From Mactra quadrangularis (Eukaryota; Mollusca; Bivalvia; Venerida; Mactridae), in contig CM046299.1 in NCBI GenBank assembly GCA_025267735.1, positions 24,330,468 through 24,394,467 of the forward strand: a stretch of 64,000 nt of DNA, in the 5' to 3' direction. Positions 9,991 to 21,884 of the stretch are shown here, one piece after another; positions within the stretch are counted from its first letter, which is position 1; every line of letters begins with the position of its first letter. The translations under genes and the position numbers were made by a program. The notes under the pieces are model-generated. The model saw nothing but the letters and a program-made list of their open reading frames with translations, did not search any database and was not told where the DNA came from.

Positions 9991-12055
9991 CGTTTGTCCT
10001 AATAAACATGAAGTACATGAAGTACATCTTTACTGTATATCCAATCTTATTTTTGTGCAATGTCTCTTTGCGTCCTCCGTATACAAATTATATTTACATT
10101 GTTGTAATAGATAAGAAAAATGTCATCCCTCAAAATAACCTCTAGATTACTAACATGTATGAGAAATAAAAAGAGAACGCTCTAGAAATAATAGTCGTGG
10201 AATATTTCCCCATCTTATGAATAAATTACAAATTCCACGAATTCACTAACAACTCTATATACATGTATCATTAAACATTGCTCATAGCTTACTTGGCTAT
10301 TTATAGAACAGCGTAATATATTATGTTCTAGAAAACATCACTATAGTTTCACATGATTCACTACGGTTTTTTCCTATCATATTTATACATAGATTTATTT
10401 ATATTTAGATTTTGTCATATCAAATCTACAAATAAACACAGTCAGTTTCATTACAAACCGCTATTTAGGGGTGAAATATTTTTTCAGTTTATAGTTTAGT
10501 TATTTGACACTTATTTTATAAACATACCACTATATAAAATTTAAATGTGCAAATACAGTATTTGAAATAAATGTTAAATATCAAAGTTGTGTGTTTTAAT
10601 CCGTAAACACTGTTCATGTATCAGCTTATTCACTCATTCAGTGGGCAAGTCCATTGTTTAAAGTACAAAAACACGTATGACCTAGAATACGACCTGTAGT
10701 TTATGTCTAGGCGCTCGCGGATGGGTGGGTTTTTCAACTTTTCAAACTACATGTATAAACAAAATATTTAGGATTCATAAAACTTTTATTAATATATATA
10801 TTAAGATCGATGCAAGAGTGCGTTGACAAGGGAATAGACTCTATTATTTTCAATTGAGACCGAAATTATTTATCTAGATAGTGTAAAATAGATTTGAATC
10901 GGCAGTTTCTCTAAAGGAGCAGAAAGTTATTGCCAGACCTGATTCGGAACTCACATTTATGGGATTTCCGTCCGTGCACAGGCGGTACAAACAAAGTTTG
11001 TCAAACATAATTGCTAAAAAGCTTGCCTACGGATTGAATTGTACTGTTCTTTGTACACATTTTTTCATTGTAACAGTGAAAGTTTGTTTGTACCGCTGGG
11101 AAAACCCCAACTATTTGATTTTCGGTTTAAGTTTACTAGTAGCTATGACTTATTATATCAAAAGACTTACCATTCATAGCATTTCGTGTTTTTCTTCGTA
11201 TATTTTTTGGTTGGTTGGTTTGAATTTGTTGACCGGCTGCCAAAAGTATCAATTTGCTATAAGGCCTAAGGTATCATCCACAAACATATTTCATCCTAAT
11301 TATTTGTATCAGATATCCACTGGTCTATTAATATACAGTGAATTGTATGAAGTAGCGTCTATACACTTCGTAAGCTTGTTCCATAACACAGATGAGGGTA
11401 CGATGTTTAGTTTACTCATTTTAACCATGTAGATACATGAATCAGTTACCTAATTTCGAGGCTAGTTTCGTCATAAAGTCATTCTTTGTCCAAAGACATA
11501 ATAAAGACACATTGCCGTTTTACACAATAAACGTTTATGTTCCGTTCCCAATCTGTATATAACAAATGAAAATTACCTTTTTTGAAAGAAAGGGAAGTAA
11601 ATATTACAAAATGATATGCTATTCCTCTTTTTATTACTTCCCTTGATATATGAGTTCTGTTACGTTTTTGTGAAATACACGTCTAACTTTGATCTGAGTG
11701 AATGTTAAGTCACTAAAAGCAGAAAATATAAATTATGAGTTGTTCGGACCACTTGAAAAAGTTTTCTATTCGTCATTGCCTTGAACTATGAGCGATGATT
11801 GGTTTGGATGTCATTATGCTTGGATCTAGACTGCTATGCAATTTAGACAATCTTGCTACTGTTGAATTTATGAGATCTGAGTAAAGATTTAGTATATTTT
11901 TTAATCTTCCAATGATTCAAAATGTATCTTGACCAATATTTAAATCGCATAAAATCATTTATTACCCAGCGTTAAGACTTTGTAAATCGTTGATTAATTT
12001 TCTGAATCGGACAGAGGTAGATTATTAATATTAATAATTCGACACCTTTAGGGAA
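9991..12055. other. AT-rich non-coding sequence
   Basis: No supported gene. The longest open frame (10959-11432, 157 codons) has hydrophobic stretches but no recognised domain, and no splice or conservation support. Its first part lies between the arms of a small inverted repeat (GCGGTACAAACAAA near 10982 and TTTGTTTGTACCGC near 11082). A further small hairpin uses AAGGGAAGTAA / TTACTTCCCTT at about 11590-11645. Confidence 0.4.
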
Positions 12056-12137
12056 ATGTCTGGTTAACAGTGGCGTTATGTTACACTGTTCAGGACATGT
12101 CCGGTTAACAGTAGCATAATGTTATACTGTTCAGGAC
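12056..12137. repeat. Two-copy tandem duplication, 41-bp unit
   Basis: Units at 12056-12096 and 12097-12137 begin ATGTCYGGTTAACAGT and end ACTGTTCAGGAC, with about five differences. No other feature overlaps it. Confidence 0.9.
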
Positions 12138-12508
12138 ACCAACTTTCAATAACAAACAAATAAAAAAATGTGAAATTAGTGATAAAAAATGTAAAATTAA
12201 GTAGAATCATGAAGCTCAATAAAACAATAATAAATACACTTACACACTATATTATATCATGTGTGATAAATTTTATTTTGTTTTGTGTTATTGTATATAG
12301 ATTATGTTTTTATGGTGGAGGGTTTTTACTTATTATTTTTTTTATAAATTTTCTTTTTGTACAACGCTATTGAATAAGTAATATAGAAATAGGCGCTTAA
12401 TCAATGCAAAAGTTTAAAGTTTAAATATTCTCTTCTGGAAGCAATGGTTTGTCCACAATCGTTAAACATCACATAATTGACGATTCTGATGAAGTACATT
12501 ATGTTTGA

Positions 12509-13335
12509 TCGTCGTTGTTGCACAAGATCGCCCTCGGACCTTCCTGTTGCACAAGACTGATGCAAAAATTTCCCGTTGGACAAGACCGACGTCAGACATT
12601 TCTGTTGCACAAGATCGACATCAGACCTTTCTGTTGCACAAGATCGACGTCAGCCATTCTTGTTGCACAAGACCGACATAAGACTTTCATGTTGCACTAG
12701 ATCGACATCAGACCTTCATGTTGCACTAGATCGACATCAGACCATCATGTTGCACAAGATCGACATCAGGCCTTCATGTTGCACAAGACTGACATCAGAC
12801 CTTCATGTTGCACAAGATCGACATCAGACCTTCATGTTGCACAAGACTGACATCAGACCTTCATGTCGCACAAGATCGACATCAGACCTTCCTGTTGCAC
12901 AAGATCGACATCAGACCTTCATGTTGCACAAGACTGACATCAGACCTTCATGTTGCACAAGATCGACATCAGACCTTCATGTTGCACAAGACCGACGTCA
13001 GACATTCCTGTTGCACAAGACTGACATCAGACCTTCATGTTGCACTAGACCGACATCAGACCTTCATGTTGCACAAGACTGACATCAGACCTTCATGTTG
13101 CACTAGACCGACATCAGACCTTCATGTTGCACAAGACTGACATCAGACCTTCATGTTGCACAAGACCGACATCAGACCTTCCTGTTGCACAAGATCGACA
13201 TCAGACCTTCCTGTTGCACAAGATCGACATCAGACCTTCATATTGCACAAGACCGACATCAGACCTTCCTGTTGCACTAGACCGATGCCAAACCTTTCTG
13301 TTGCACAAGACTGACGTCAAACTTTCCTGTTGAAC
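12509..13335. repeat. 29-bp minisatellite, about 28 copies
   Basis: The unit is TTGCACAAGAYCGACATCAG plus ACCTTCMTG, 29 bp. Copies in the middle are near-identical and those at both edges degenerate, as expected for a minisatellite. Because 29 is not a multiple of three, each frame cycles through all three phases of the unit, and none has a stop, so long open frames (168 and 111 codons) arise. They would encode a 29-residue repeat (for example RHQTFMLHKTDIRPSCCTR) but lack start context, flanking coding sequence or splice evidence. I treat them as by-products. Confidence 0.95.
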
Positions 13336-14506
13336 AAAGCCAGTACAAAATATTTTTGTAATAATAAGCACACAAGTGTCAGTCATGATGAAGCTAATGA
13401 AAGTTAAAACAAAATAGAAAGGTGTATTCAATTTCATAATTTATTTATTTTAATGGATTTCAACATCCATATAATATAATATGATATAAAAGATATCTCT
13501 TCTATAATTTATTGTAAATCAAAATTATTATACAATAGTTTATTATTTATCTAGTAACAAAAAACAACAACAATAATGTATTAACAACAAAAAGCACTAT
13601 AAAATATTAGAAACAAACTTAATACTGGAAATGAAAAAAAAAATCGAAAAACATCAATCATTGATTGATATCTGACATAAAATTGCTTACTGTAGCATTT
13701 CCTATGATGATTAAAGTTCAGCTCATTGTTTCATCACTGAACGCATCATGCATTCTTTCATTTACGTACTCAGGGGATAACTCAATCTTGATAACCTCTG
13801 GATACATGAATGGCAGTCTGTAGACGCACTGCTTAAGTTCACAGTAGTTTACAGCAAATTAAGGAAGATGTTAAACAAACTTTAAAATTATTAAAAAACA
13901 ATTAAGGACACTGCATGACACGTGGTAAATCATCACTGATAAATTTTCTTGTATAGCGTAATTTAAACAATAACAGAGTTAAAGACGCATCGGAACTTGA
14001 ACAGCAATAAACATGTATTTTAAAAAATTACCAAATTATTGCAACAAAATTAGTGAAAAATAAAACAAATATCACCTTTCCTTTAATACGATCTGTATAT
14101 CGTAATACTTCATTATCATCAATGACATCTATTAGATTTGTAAAAAGGGAAATAACTCTGATATAAACATGATTAAATCTTAACCAGTTGTTTCCCTTTA
14201 TACCGTTCGAGATTTCGCCTCTAGGTGAAAAAGGGACGTTATCAAAGAATAGCCCGCCTGAGTTACTACGGTTAATTTTTCACCTCAAGATTAAGGGATT
14301 TGGTTTTAGAATAAAAGAATAAAAATATGTTAATCAGTCGTCTTTTTTAAAACTGTTCAGCGTTCATTGTTTCTACAGACTTATAATACATTGTATTTTC
14401 ATTAGCTACACAGTGTCATCCATAATAACCTTCACATTTTTGTAAACGTTTTGTTTGTTTTTAAATTCTTCTAGTACTTTAGGAATCAAAATAAATATCC
14501 TTACAT
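13336..14506. other. AT-rich sequence downstream of FBXL7
   Basis: No gene recognised. It contains a small inverted repeat with GGGAAATAACTC (about 14149) and GTTGTTTCCC (about 14188). Part of it could belong to the FBXL7 3' UTR, but the polyadenylation site was not identified; AATAAA on the minus strand occurs near 13442. Confidence 0.4.
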
Positions 14507-14595
14507 CACAGGAGCTTGACGTTCTGTATCGTAGTTTGAAAAATGAGAGAATTGAGAATCTTTCAAACTACGATACAGAATGTCAAGCTCCTGTG
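14507..14595. repeat. Near-perfect 35-bp-arm hairpin
   Basis: The left arm (14507-14541) begins CACAGGAGCTTGACGTTCTG, and the right arm (14561-14595) is its reverse complement with one mismatch. The loop is 19 nt. Size and pairing fit either a solo miniature inverted-repeat element or a precursor-microRNA-like hairpin. It lies about 1.15 kb downstream of the FBXL7 stop codon, possibly within its 3' UTR. Confidence 0.85.
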
Positions 14596-15604
14596 CTTAG
14601 ATACATGTGCATGTATAACATATACAATTGTTTAAAGTATTATTACTCCCCTTTCAAAATATTACGATCCATTATAACTATCTTAATGCATAAATACATC
14701 TTAAACAAAATTTAATTGAACAAACGAAAAAACAAACACTTTTCTTCAATTGTAAGGCTATTTTTGAATTGCACTGTACAGAACAACTCATTGACATCCG
14801 ATCGTACTTTTTCCTAGCGAACTACAAATCGACCATATACGTTCACACTTTTCAACATGCTAGTACAACGGAAAACTGTTCAACAGTTCAATAATTCCAA
14901 CAAAGGTAGTAGAACAAGCATTATGTACTTAATTGATTTTTATAAAACAAACTTTATGTTCTTTAAACTAACCCACTAGTTATGTTTCCTGTAGAACACT
15001 CATATTGTCTAACCATGTAAACATGGACCTTTTTATCATCCTTTGAAAAAAGGAAACGTATTAGAATCGAAGTATTGAATATATATAACTAGCAATGTTC
15101 AGTCCATACTTAGAATTATTTTTATGTAGTTTTCAAACGGATTTGTTATTACAAATGTACCTTGAAATTTACGACTGTCGAGTTATTAGCACAGCTTGCA
15201 ACATGTTATTACAAATAGGCCAAAGCTTATATTAGTTGCCCATTCTGTCAACAGTTAACTAAGGAATAGATCTAGAAGGAGGGTGTTCCTTGTTGCCGAA
15301 TTGTTATCTTTGACTTGAATAAAACCATAGCCAACTGATTCGGTTCCGAGTGTTTTGATTCGGAGCCGTGTCGACCGCCTATGAGTAAAACTGTTTGCTA
15401 TTTTGTAACATAGTAAAAAAGTTGGTTACTTTTTCGAAAGAAGTGTTGAAATGTGTTATGTTTTACATTATAATATCAGAATTGAGACACTTAGTCAGAT
15501 TTGATTTTTTAGCTAAATACATTACATGAACTTAGTCAGAAATGATTTAGTTTAAAATTAGGATAATTATCAAACAATAGATTTAAAAACTATAACTCAA
15601 TACT

Positions 15605-15738
15605 AAAAGACAAACTTCAGGACGATTTCAAATCTAATATGGTATCATATGATAATTATTATGTTTGTACAAAAAGACAAACTTCAGGACGATTTCAAAT
15701 CTAATAGGGTATCACGTGATAATTATTATGTTGCTATG
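15605..15738. repeat. Two-copy 67-bp tandem duplication beside the FBXL7 stop codon
   Basis: Units at 15605-15671 and 15672-15738 share AAAAGACAAACTTCAGGACG and differ at only a few positions (for example TATCATATGATA against TATCACGTGATA). On the minus strand it begins 11 bp after the FBXL7 stop codon, so it is almost certainly in the 3' UTR. Confidence 0.9.
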
Positions 15739-15748
15739 GTAACAAATA

Positions 15749-16479
15749 CTAACAAAATCCAGGATTGGTATGTTCTATAAGACATCGTTTACAATGTTTC
15801 TTCACTGTTCTATAAGCTTCTAAAGTCACGTGACAATCCTGAATATTTAATTGTTGCAATTTGTGGCAATGTTGAGCAATTGTAATAATACCTAGATCAG
15901 TTACAGCGTCACACGATTTAACACTTAGTTTCTTCAACTGATTACAGTACGCTAAGGCAATTAGTCCTTCGTCTGTGACGTCACATTTTCCGATGTCTAA
16001 CGATTTTAGCCGAGTCAGATTCCGTGCTATTGTATCTAAGGAATCGTCTGACACCGCCTCACATCCACGAACGTTTAAATATCTCAACTTCCGGCATCCT
16101 CGTGCTATCTGAATTATTGCCACATCCGAAACCTTTTCACATTTAGCAACACTAAGATATCGCAAATTCTCGGAGAGTTTCGAGATTTCACTGGCGCCAT
16201 AATCCGTGAGTCGTTTACAGTCGCTTACACTGAGTTCTTTAAGATTGGAACAATTATTGCACACGGCTGCTACCCCTTGGTCTCCTATCCTTACACATCG
16301 TCTGAGAAACAAATATTGCAATTGAGAACAGTAAGTGGATATGGTGGAAAGACCTGAATCGTCTAAACCTGTACAGTCAGTCATATCCAGATATCGGAGG
16401 TAGATTTGGCGAAGATGAGGCGCTGTAGCTTGTGCCAGTAACTTGTCGGTCAGTCTAATACAAGTAACACATGGACAAC
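15749..16479 (-). CDS. FBXL7: FBXL7, last coding exon (leucine-rich repeats)
   Basis: This exon encodes the C-terminal leucine-rich-repeat solenoid of F-box/LRR-repeat protein 7, the substrate-binding part of an SCF E3 ubiquitin ligase. It starts after a TTTCAG acceptor at 16481-16480 with the last two bases of a split Gly codon, then CPCVTCIRLTDKLLAQA. Family-diagnostic blocks follow: LRYLDMTDCTGLDD, LFLRRCVRIGDQG, LKELSVSDCKRLTD, LRYLNVRGCEAVSD, LKSLDIGKCDVTDEG and KHCKRCLIEHTNPGFC, ending in TAG at 15751-15749. Each repeat has the Cys-containing AMN1-type pattern (about 26 residues). The ending matches vertebrate FBXL7 almost residue for residue, so identity is very secure. The frame is uninterrupted. 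Confidence 0.97.
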
Positions 16480-16565
16480 CTGAAATGTACAAAATACATG
16501 TACGTGAATATGTTGAAAACATGGTTTTCACCATTCTCTTTACACATACAATTTACTAGTTACAT

Positions 16566-16976
16566 TACCCGTTTTGTAATAAAACATTACCAACCCAAAT
16601 TGTAATAAATATTTATTAAACTTTTGATAATAAGACAATATTTTCTAGTGATCATTCGATAGCCAGCCCCGCGTTGGTTCGAATCCTATCAAAAACCTAC
16701 CCCGTTGTTTCCTTGAGCAAGAAACTTTATCCTACTAGCTCAGTACAGGGGGACCAGGAAGCGAACTCGAAAGTGATTGATCTAAGTTGTAAGAACTTGT
16801 TTCACAACCGAGCTCAAATAAATTAGTATAAACTATATTTTCTTTGTACAAAACTGTTTTAAGATAAGATAAATCCAGACACTTTTTTATATTTTTATTA
16901 CAAAACGGGTTATCATGGTTAACCCCCTTTGTAATAATTATTACGATTCGATGTTTTATTACAAATGGGTTATAAC
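16566..16976. mobile_element. Terminal-inverted-repeat element carrying a nested SINE
   Basis: The left end reads TACCCGTTTTGTAATAAAAC. The right end contains the inverse (GTTTTATTACAAATGGGTTA), with a second internal copy (TATTACAAAACGGGTTATC) at about 16890-16910. The interior is occupied by a SINE (16640-16833), so the SINE inserted into a pre-existing short element or the two are neighbours. Family unknown; both lie inside the FBXL7 intron. Confidence 0.55.
16640..16833 (+). mobile_element. tRNA-derived SINE, family 1 (5'-truncated)
   Basis: Matches 37831-38050 and 52727-52945 along its length: GGTTCGAATCC-type B box, then TTGAGCAAGAAACTTTATCC, GGGGGACCAGGAAGCGAA and TTTCACAACCGAGCT. The A-box part present in the other two copies (GTGGTCGAGTGGTTACGAC) is missing here. 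Non-autonomous; mobilised in trans by a non-LTR element. Confidence 0.82.
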
Positions 16977-18104
16977 AAAGCTTATAAATGTATTATGCAT
17001 ACCTTCTATTATCAAAATAATTGAAGTAGGGACCTTACGAGATAACATTCTTTAAATGAACTAATGGTGACTTTTCGTAAGATTTATTGTGAATAAAAGC
17101 AAAAATACAATATGTTTCTGGTCCATTTTATGTATAACAATGATGTTTTCTAAAAAGTTTCGGTGAGTAGATGAAATTAATTATACGACTTGCAAAATTA
17201 AAGTTTTAAGATCTGATGTAAAGAATGCTGTATTATAACCAATACATTGTATTAAGAAAATAAATTGTACAGACGTTTTAAAAGATGTAGTAATTGACTG
17301 AATTGTACGATGATTGTATTAGCCCTTGTACAATGTGCACGCAGTAGGTAAAATCTATATAAAAATGTCGTATAAAAGACGAGCAACAATGGGGGCCTAT
17401 AAATCTAATTTAATGTATGAACATCAATAAGAAGGGTCAATTGACCTTATAGGCATTTATAAAATTCATAAAACACATTCCACTCTCGTAGACTCGACGT
17501 TAGTAGCAGTTTTTACATTCGGTAAATTTTATTAGATAAGTGATAATCTCATATTTAAAGTGTTCATGAAACACAAGCCAAGTCTATTATTTACTTATGT
17601 CCTCAAATGTAAACATGTACGAGGGAACTGTGTTTGTTTTTAACTTAACACAATATAAATTGACGTCAGCTATTTAAGGCATTTATCTAGTTAGAAGGGA
17701 ACTATTGATACAAAAGGTACATATACGTCTCCAAATAAATTAGCAATGTTTGTTTTAACAAATAAATTTGTTAGAGTCTATATTACTAATAACCGTAGCA
17801 TACACTTGTAACTGTTCATTTCCTTATTTACTTAGAAGTAGTCAATAAAACAATAAAAGTGTGAGCCACTTTATGTTAACCAAGTTATGTTAATGTATAT
17901 TTACATTTTACAAGCGTATTTGTATTATTTTATAAGTTTAGAACATAATCTATAAATCACTAATTTATTTGATCAGATTCATGAAAACATAGCATTGGAA
18001 ACAACAATGCTTGTACATTGTCAACTCAACAATATCAATTATGTGTCATGATATGCTTGTCCAGGCACATGTATTACCACATCCATTAAACATTGTTTGT
18101 TAAG

Positions 18105-18360
18105 AGTCGGAACAATCATATTACGAGGGTTAGGTAACATTCTCACCGTTCCTGGAAAAGCTAAATCCAGAAAATCTCTCGATTTAGCTTTTAACCAGCT
18201 ACTAGGCACATACTTCAATCAGTGACTGGCAACTGCCCTACATGATTTTGAATCACGCGTCCAAGCTTCACGAAAGTAAGCCCCGCCCGGAAATCGATCC
18301 TTCAACCACTACTGTATATCAGTAGACTTCTGCGCTACAAACTGAGCTAGCCTGGTGGTT
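18105..18360 (-). mobile_element. tRNA-derived SINE, family 2
   Basis: On the minus strand it starts CCACCAGGCTAGCTCAGT (A box), continues with GGATCGATTTCCGGGCGGGG (B box region), then CAGTCACTGATTGAAGTATG and an AGCTAAATC block. Relatives are at 20812-21042, 48738-49007 and 55178-55488. Inside the FBXL7 intron. Confidence 0.78.
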
Positions 18361-20811
18361 TGTAATTATATGCACATGCACAATGTATAGATAATTGAGA
18401 CAGTAAGTTTTTGTATCATGAAATAAGATTATTTTACTTTTTCAATGTTCTATACTACATCAAAGGTATTATTATTATTCCAAAAAATGCATTTAGAAAT
18501 TAGAAACCATTAAATCCATTGAACATGCAAGCATGTTTTCACGACGCATTCACATAATAATGATATACATAACATTTAAATCAAACAAATATGTTTATGA
18601 TTAATCATACAAAGATAATAATACCAAGTCATATAAATAAATTGGAAGGAGAGTAAATTCTTAGCATTTTGACAAAAAAATTGAACACCTATAAATATCA
18701 ACTATTACTTCGTGTAGATAGGACAATATACTCTTAGTGTAGGGGCATTTTCTTCTCATACTAAGGACTTAAAATTCTTCACAAATCTCATAATTTTGCA
18801 GTAACTAAGGTGATCTTTGTAATGAACTTTATCGTAACCTAATACTAACCCAATTCTTACTCAACATGTATACAAATGGTACATGTGCATTATACATTAG
18901 TCCTAAAGCGACCCGTACTATAGTAGCAACATTCATAATGACATTATTGTACAAAGAAGCAGACGTATACCAATCCATTGAAATGAGTGTAATAATGATT
19001 TAATTATGTATTTGTCTACGCACATGTATATTCATGGACTGAATTGTGTATAGGCATAATGCTAAAGTAAACGCATTGTACTCTATTGTATATTGTACAT
19101 GTATATAAGGCCATGTGCATTTTTGTCTTGATTGTCATTCTTAACCAGGTGACACGTCATCAAATGCATTTACCATACAGTTAAGTATGTATGATTATGT
19201 ATGTATTGGTCGCAAGAGTCTAAGACTTTCCGGGTTTCTTTATTAAATAAACTTTGTGAAAACTTAGTTAAACCTTGGTATGATCATTCGAATACATTAT
19301 ATTAAAAACAATGTACTGTACATGTCATGAACAGCATATTATTTATAATTATTCAGTATTAACGAGGCAGACGAACACCTGCTATGGTAGAGGTAACCTG
19401 ACTTTTGTTCCAAAAAATGTAAAACTGGCAGACGAACAATAGAATATGATAACATCAATAGATGTACTGTACTTATAGTTTAATGACATCATGTTCTGAC
19501 ACCATCTGATCAAGATTTTAGAGCACGGAAGACATTTTAACATCAATAAGGTTCATTCATGTAGGTTTCTATAATTGTACCCATTTTTTCGTTCAAAAAA
19601 TTCTTGTCTTTATTAGACCCACATCTGTTGATTTATTTAAACAAATAATATAATATTTTCACTTTAATGATAATGTTTTAAACATAATATTCAGACAGTC
19701 GTCAAAATGTAAATTTAATCAAGCGTACAGGACATGAAATACAAAGTTTTGCGTCGTGGACGACACGAGGCTAAGCAATAAATGGAATGACTTCACTATC
19801 AAACGTGGTTGTTGGACATGATTATTATTATTTATTACATATGTTTATGTATCATACAACATTAAAGCACACACATTATTTCCGCATGTTTTACAATTAT
19901 AGCACGTGTTTGGTACCACGATGTCATGACGTTTTACGTAAAACATCTTGTTATGGCGACCCGTGTTTTATTAGGGACGGTCGGTGTGGCAATTAATACT
20001 GCACTAGACTTCCGGTGCAACATTGTGGTTTGGATTGAACGAAATGCTCCAAACAAATGTGAGAAAAGAACGTAATGTCATACTCTGAGCGATGGAAATA
20101 TTGTTTGGACGAAGTAGTATGAATTGAAATCTGATAAAACTTGTTTTGTTATAGTAAGAATGTTTGACCTTCGTGTTGAAATACAAGATCTCTAATAGTA
20201 ATACGCTAGTAACAGTCACCAAAACGGTAAAAATGTTTCATAATATTCAATAACCTGCATAGCAAACTTAATTCTCATGATTATTCACCTTCGTGAAAGT
20301 AAATGAGATTAAAATTAGTTTATGTGGTCCTACACTCATTCCCAGAGAAATACTTGTTATTAAAAAAAATGAAATAAAAATAATTATAGGTTTTGACCCA
20401 GTTTGACATGTTAATCTTATAACATTTAATTGTCAGAAATAATTGGTACCATTTGAAGATGTAGTTTGATAAAGATAGTCGTAAAATGAACATGTATTAT
20501 CATGGACTAATTTGAAAATAATTATCTATCTTTACAAAAAAAACCTAATCTATAACTGTTATTTAGTCATTTAACATTAACTCGACCTGCTGAAATATTT
20601 AAGAACTATAAAGAACGGTTTAGAATGCATTACCTAAAAAGACTTTCAATGGTAAATTTAGGTTAAAATGCCAACTTTCATATTCTAGAATGTTTATAAT
20701 CAAATCAGACTATCCTGTTGCACATCTTATTCCTTGTAAAAACAATCACAATAATGACACATGGTGTGAATGGTGAAATATTTTAATTTCATGTTTTTTT
20801 TCTTAACAGAT

Positions 20812-21042
20812 TGGGTTCCATTCCCAGGAAGGGCATATTTTCATGGAGTTTAGTTGTGAAATAATTTCCACTGCCATTCCCCCTCCTTACACTGATTCTT
20901 AATATTCTAGGGTTGTCAGTCACTGACAGAAGTATGCACCTAATAACTGGTTAACCAGAGATCTAGCCTTTGCAGCAACAGTAAGTATGTTGACTGCTAT
21001 GACCTACAAAATGTGTTGCTACGGCGTTAAACCCAACAGACG
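20812..21042 (+). mobile_element. tRNA-derived SINE, family 2 (3' part)
   Basis: It starts in the B-box region (GGGTTCCATTCCC), then GTGAAATAATTTCC, GTCAGTCACTGACAGAAGTA and the 3' end CTACGGCGTTAAACCCAACA, a tail type common in bivalve SINEs. The A box is missing, so the copy is 5'-truncated. Inside the FBXL7 intron. Confidence 0.75.
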
Positions 21043-21884
21043 AAGATATTGCAAACAGACAAGCTCCACAAAATCTTAAACCATGACACAAACAGATGTC
21101 CTTCATGACCTACCAGCATAGACATCATTCCACAGATGATCTAATTATCTAAGTACATTGTAATTGTTTACTTGTATCTATTGTTGACAAGTTAAGTTGA
21201 TAAACAATGTATAATGATATTAAAGATGTCATACTATACAAATATAAACAATATCAGGATAATTACAGGAGGTCTAATGTCAATATGTTGGTGATAGACT
21301 TTAATTCTGTATGAGGTAATCAGGATAGCTAAGGCAGTTCAATAAAATGTTTGTTTATTGTGTGCTAACCAATTGGTACCAAGTTGCTAGAAAACGCTTT
21401 TAATTTTCATTGTTTAACTCCCGATTATATACTATATATGGTAGCATGTAATACACACTCACTCTACTAAAACTCTGGCCATATAGACACTGACAAAACC
21501 AAATTCCAAATATATGAACCTAAGAAATGTTAACAAAATATAGATGTTTCGGTTCAATAGGAAAACACTAAATATGGACGGTTTTTGATTTGTCCCATTT
21601 ATTGTTCGCAAGACAAGTAGCTTTTTAATCGGGATATGGAATTTGAGTATCCTCAACATTTCAATATTATCTTATATTGCAGCAAGAATAATGGATTTAC
21701 GACAATTTTTGGTAGCTATACATATATAAGCCACGCGAATGCAAGGCAATGTTCGGTCCACTGGATACATTTTGATTTATATGACAAGATTGCTTTAATG
21801 ATAGTCGATGGGGGACTGAAAAATCTATAATATAATATAAGTGGCCTAGTATTCTATCTATTGTGATATAATGTTTAAGATTAC

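Larger units (their letters stand above)
16480..21884 (-). other. FBXL7: FBXL7 intron between the two main coding exons
   Basis: Bounded on the minus strand by the donor CACAG|GTAATC (21885/21884) and the acceptor TTTCAG|GTTGTC (16480/16479). The 5.4 kb are AT-rich and hold at least one nested transposon pair (16566-16976) and two SINEs (18105-18360, 20812-21042). The rest (about 16980-18100, 18370-20800 and 21050-21880) shows no gene or repeat that I can name. Confidence 0.93.

Noticed and set aside
10959..11432. 157-codon plus-strand open frame with hydrophobic stretches
   Set aside because: Longest unexplained frame, but no recognised domain, no splice or codon-bias support, and AT-rich composition favours chance.
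12576..13140. Cys/His-rich repetitive proteins from the 29-bp array
   Set aside because: All three phases of the unit lack stops, so open frames follow automatically.
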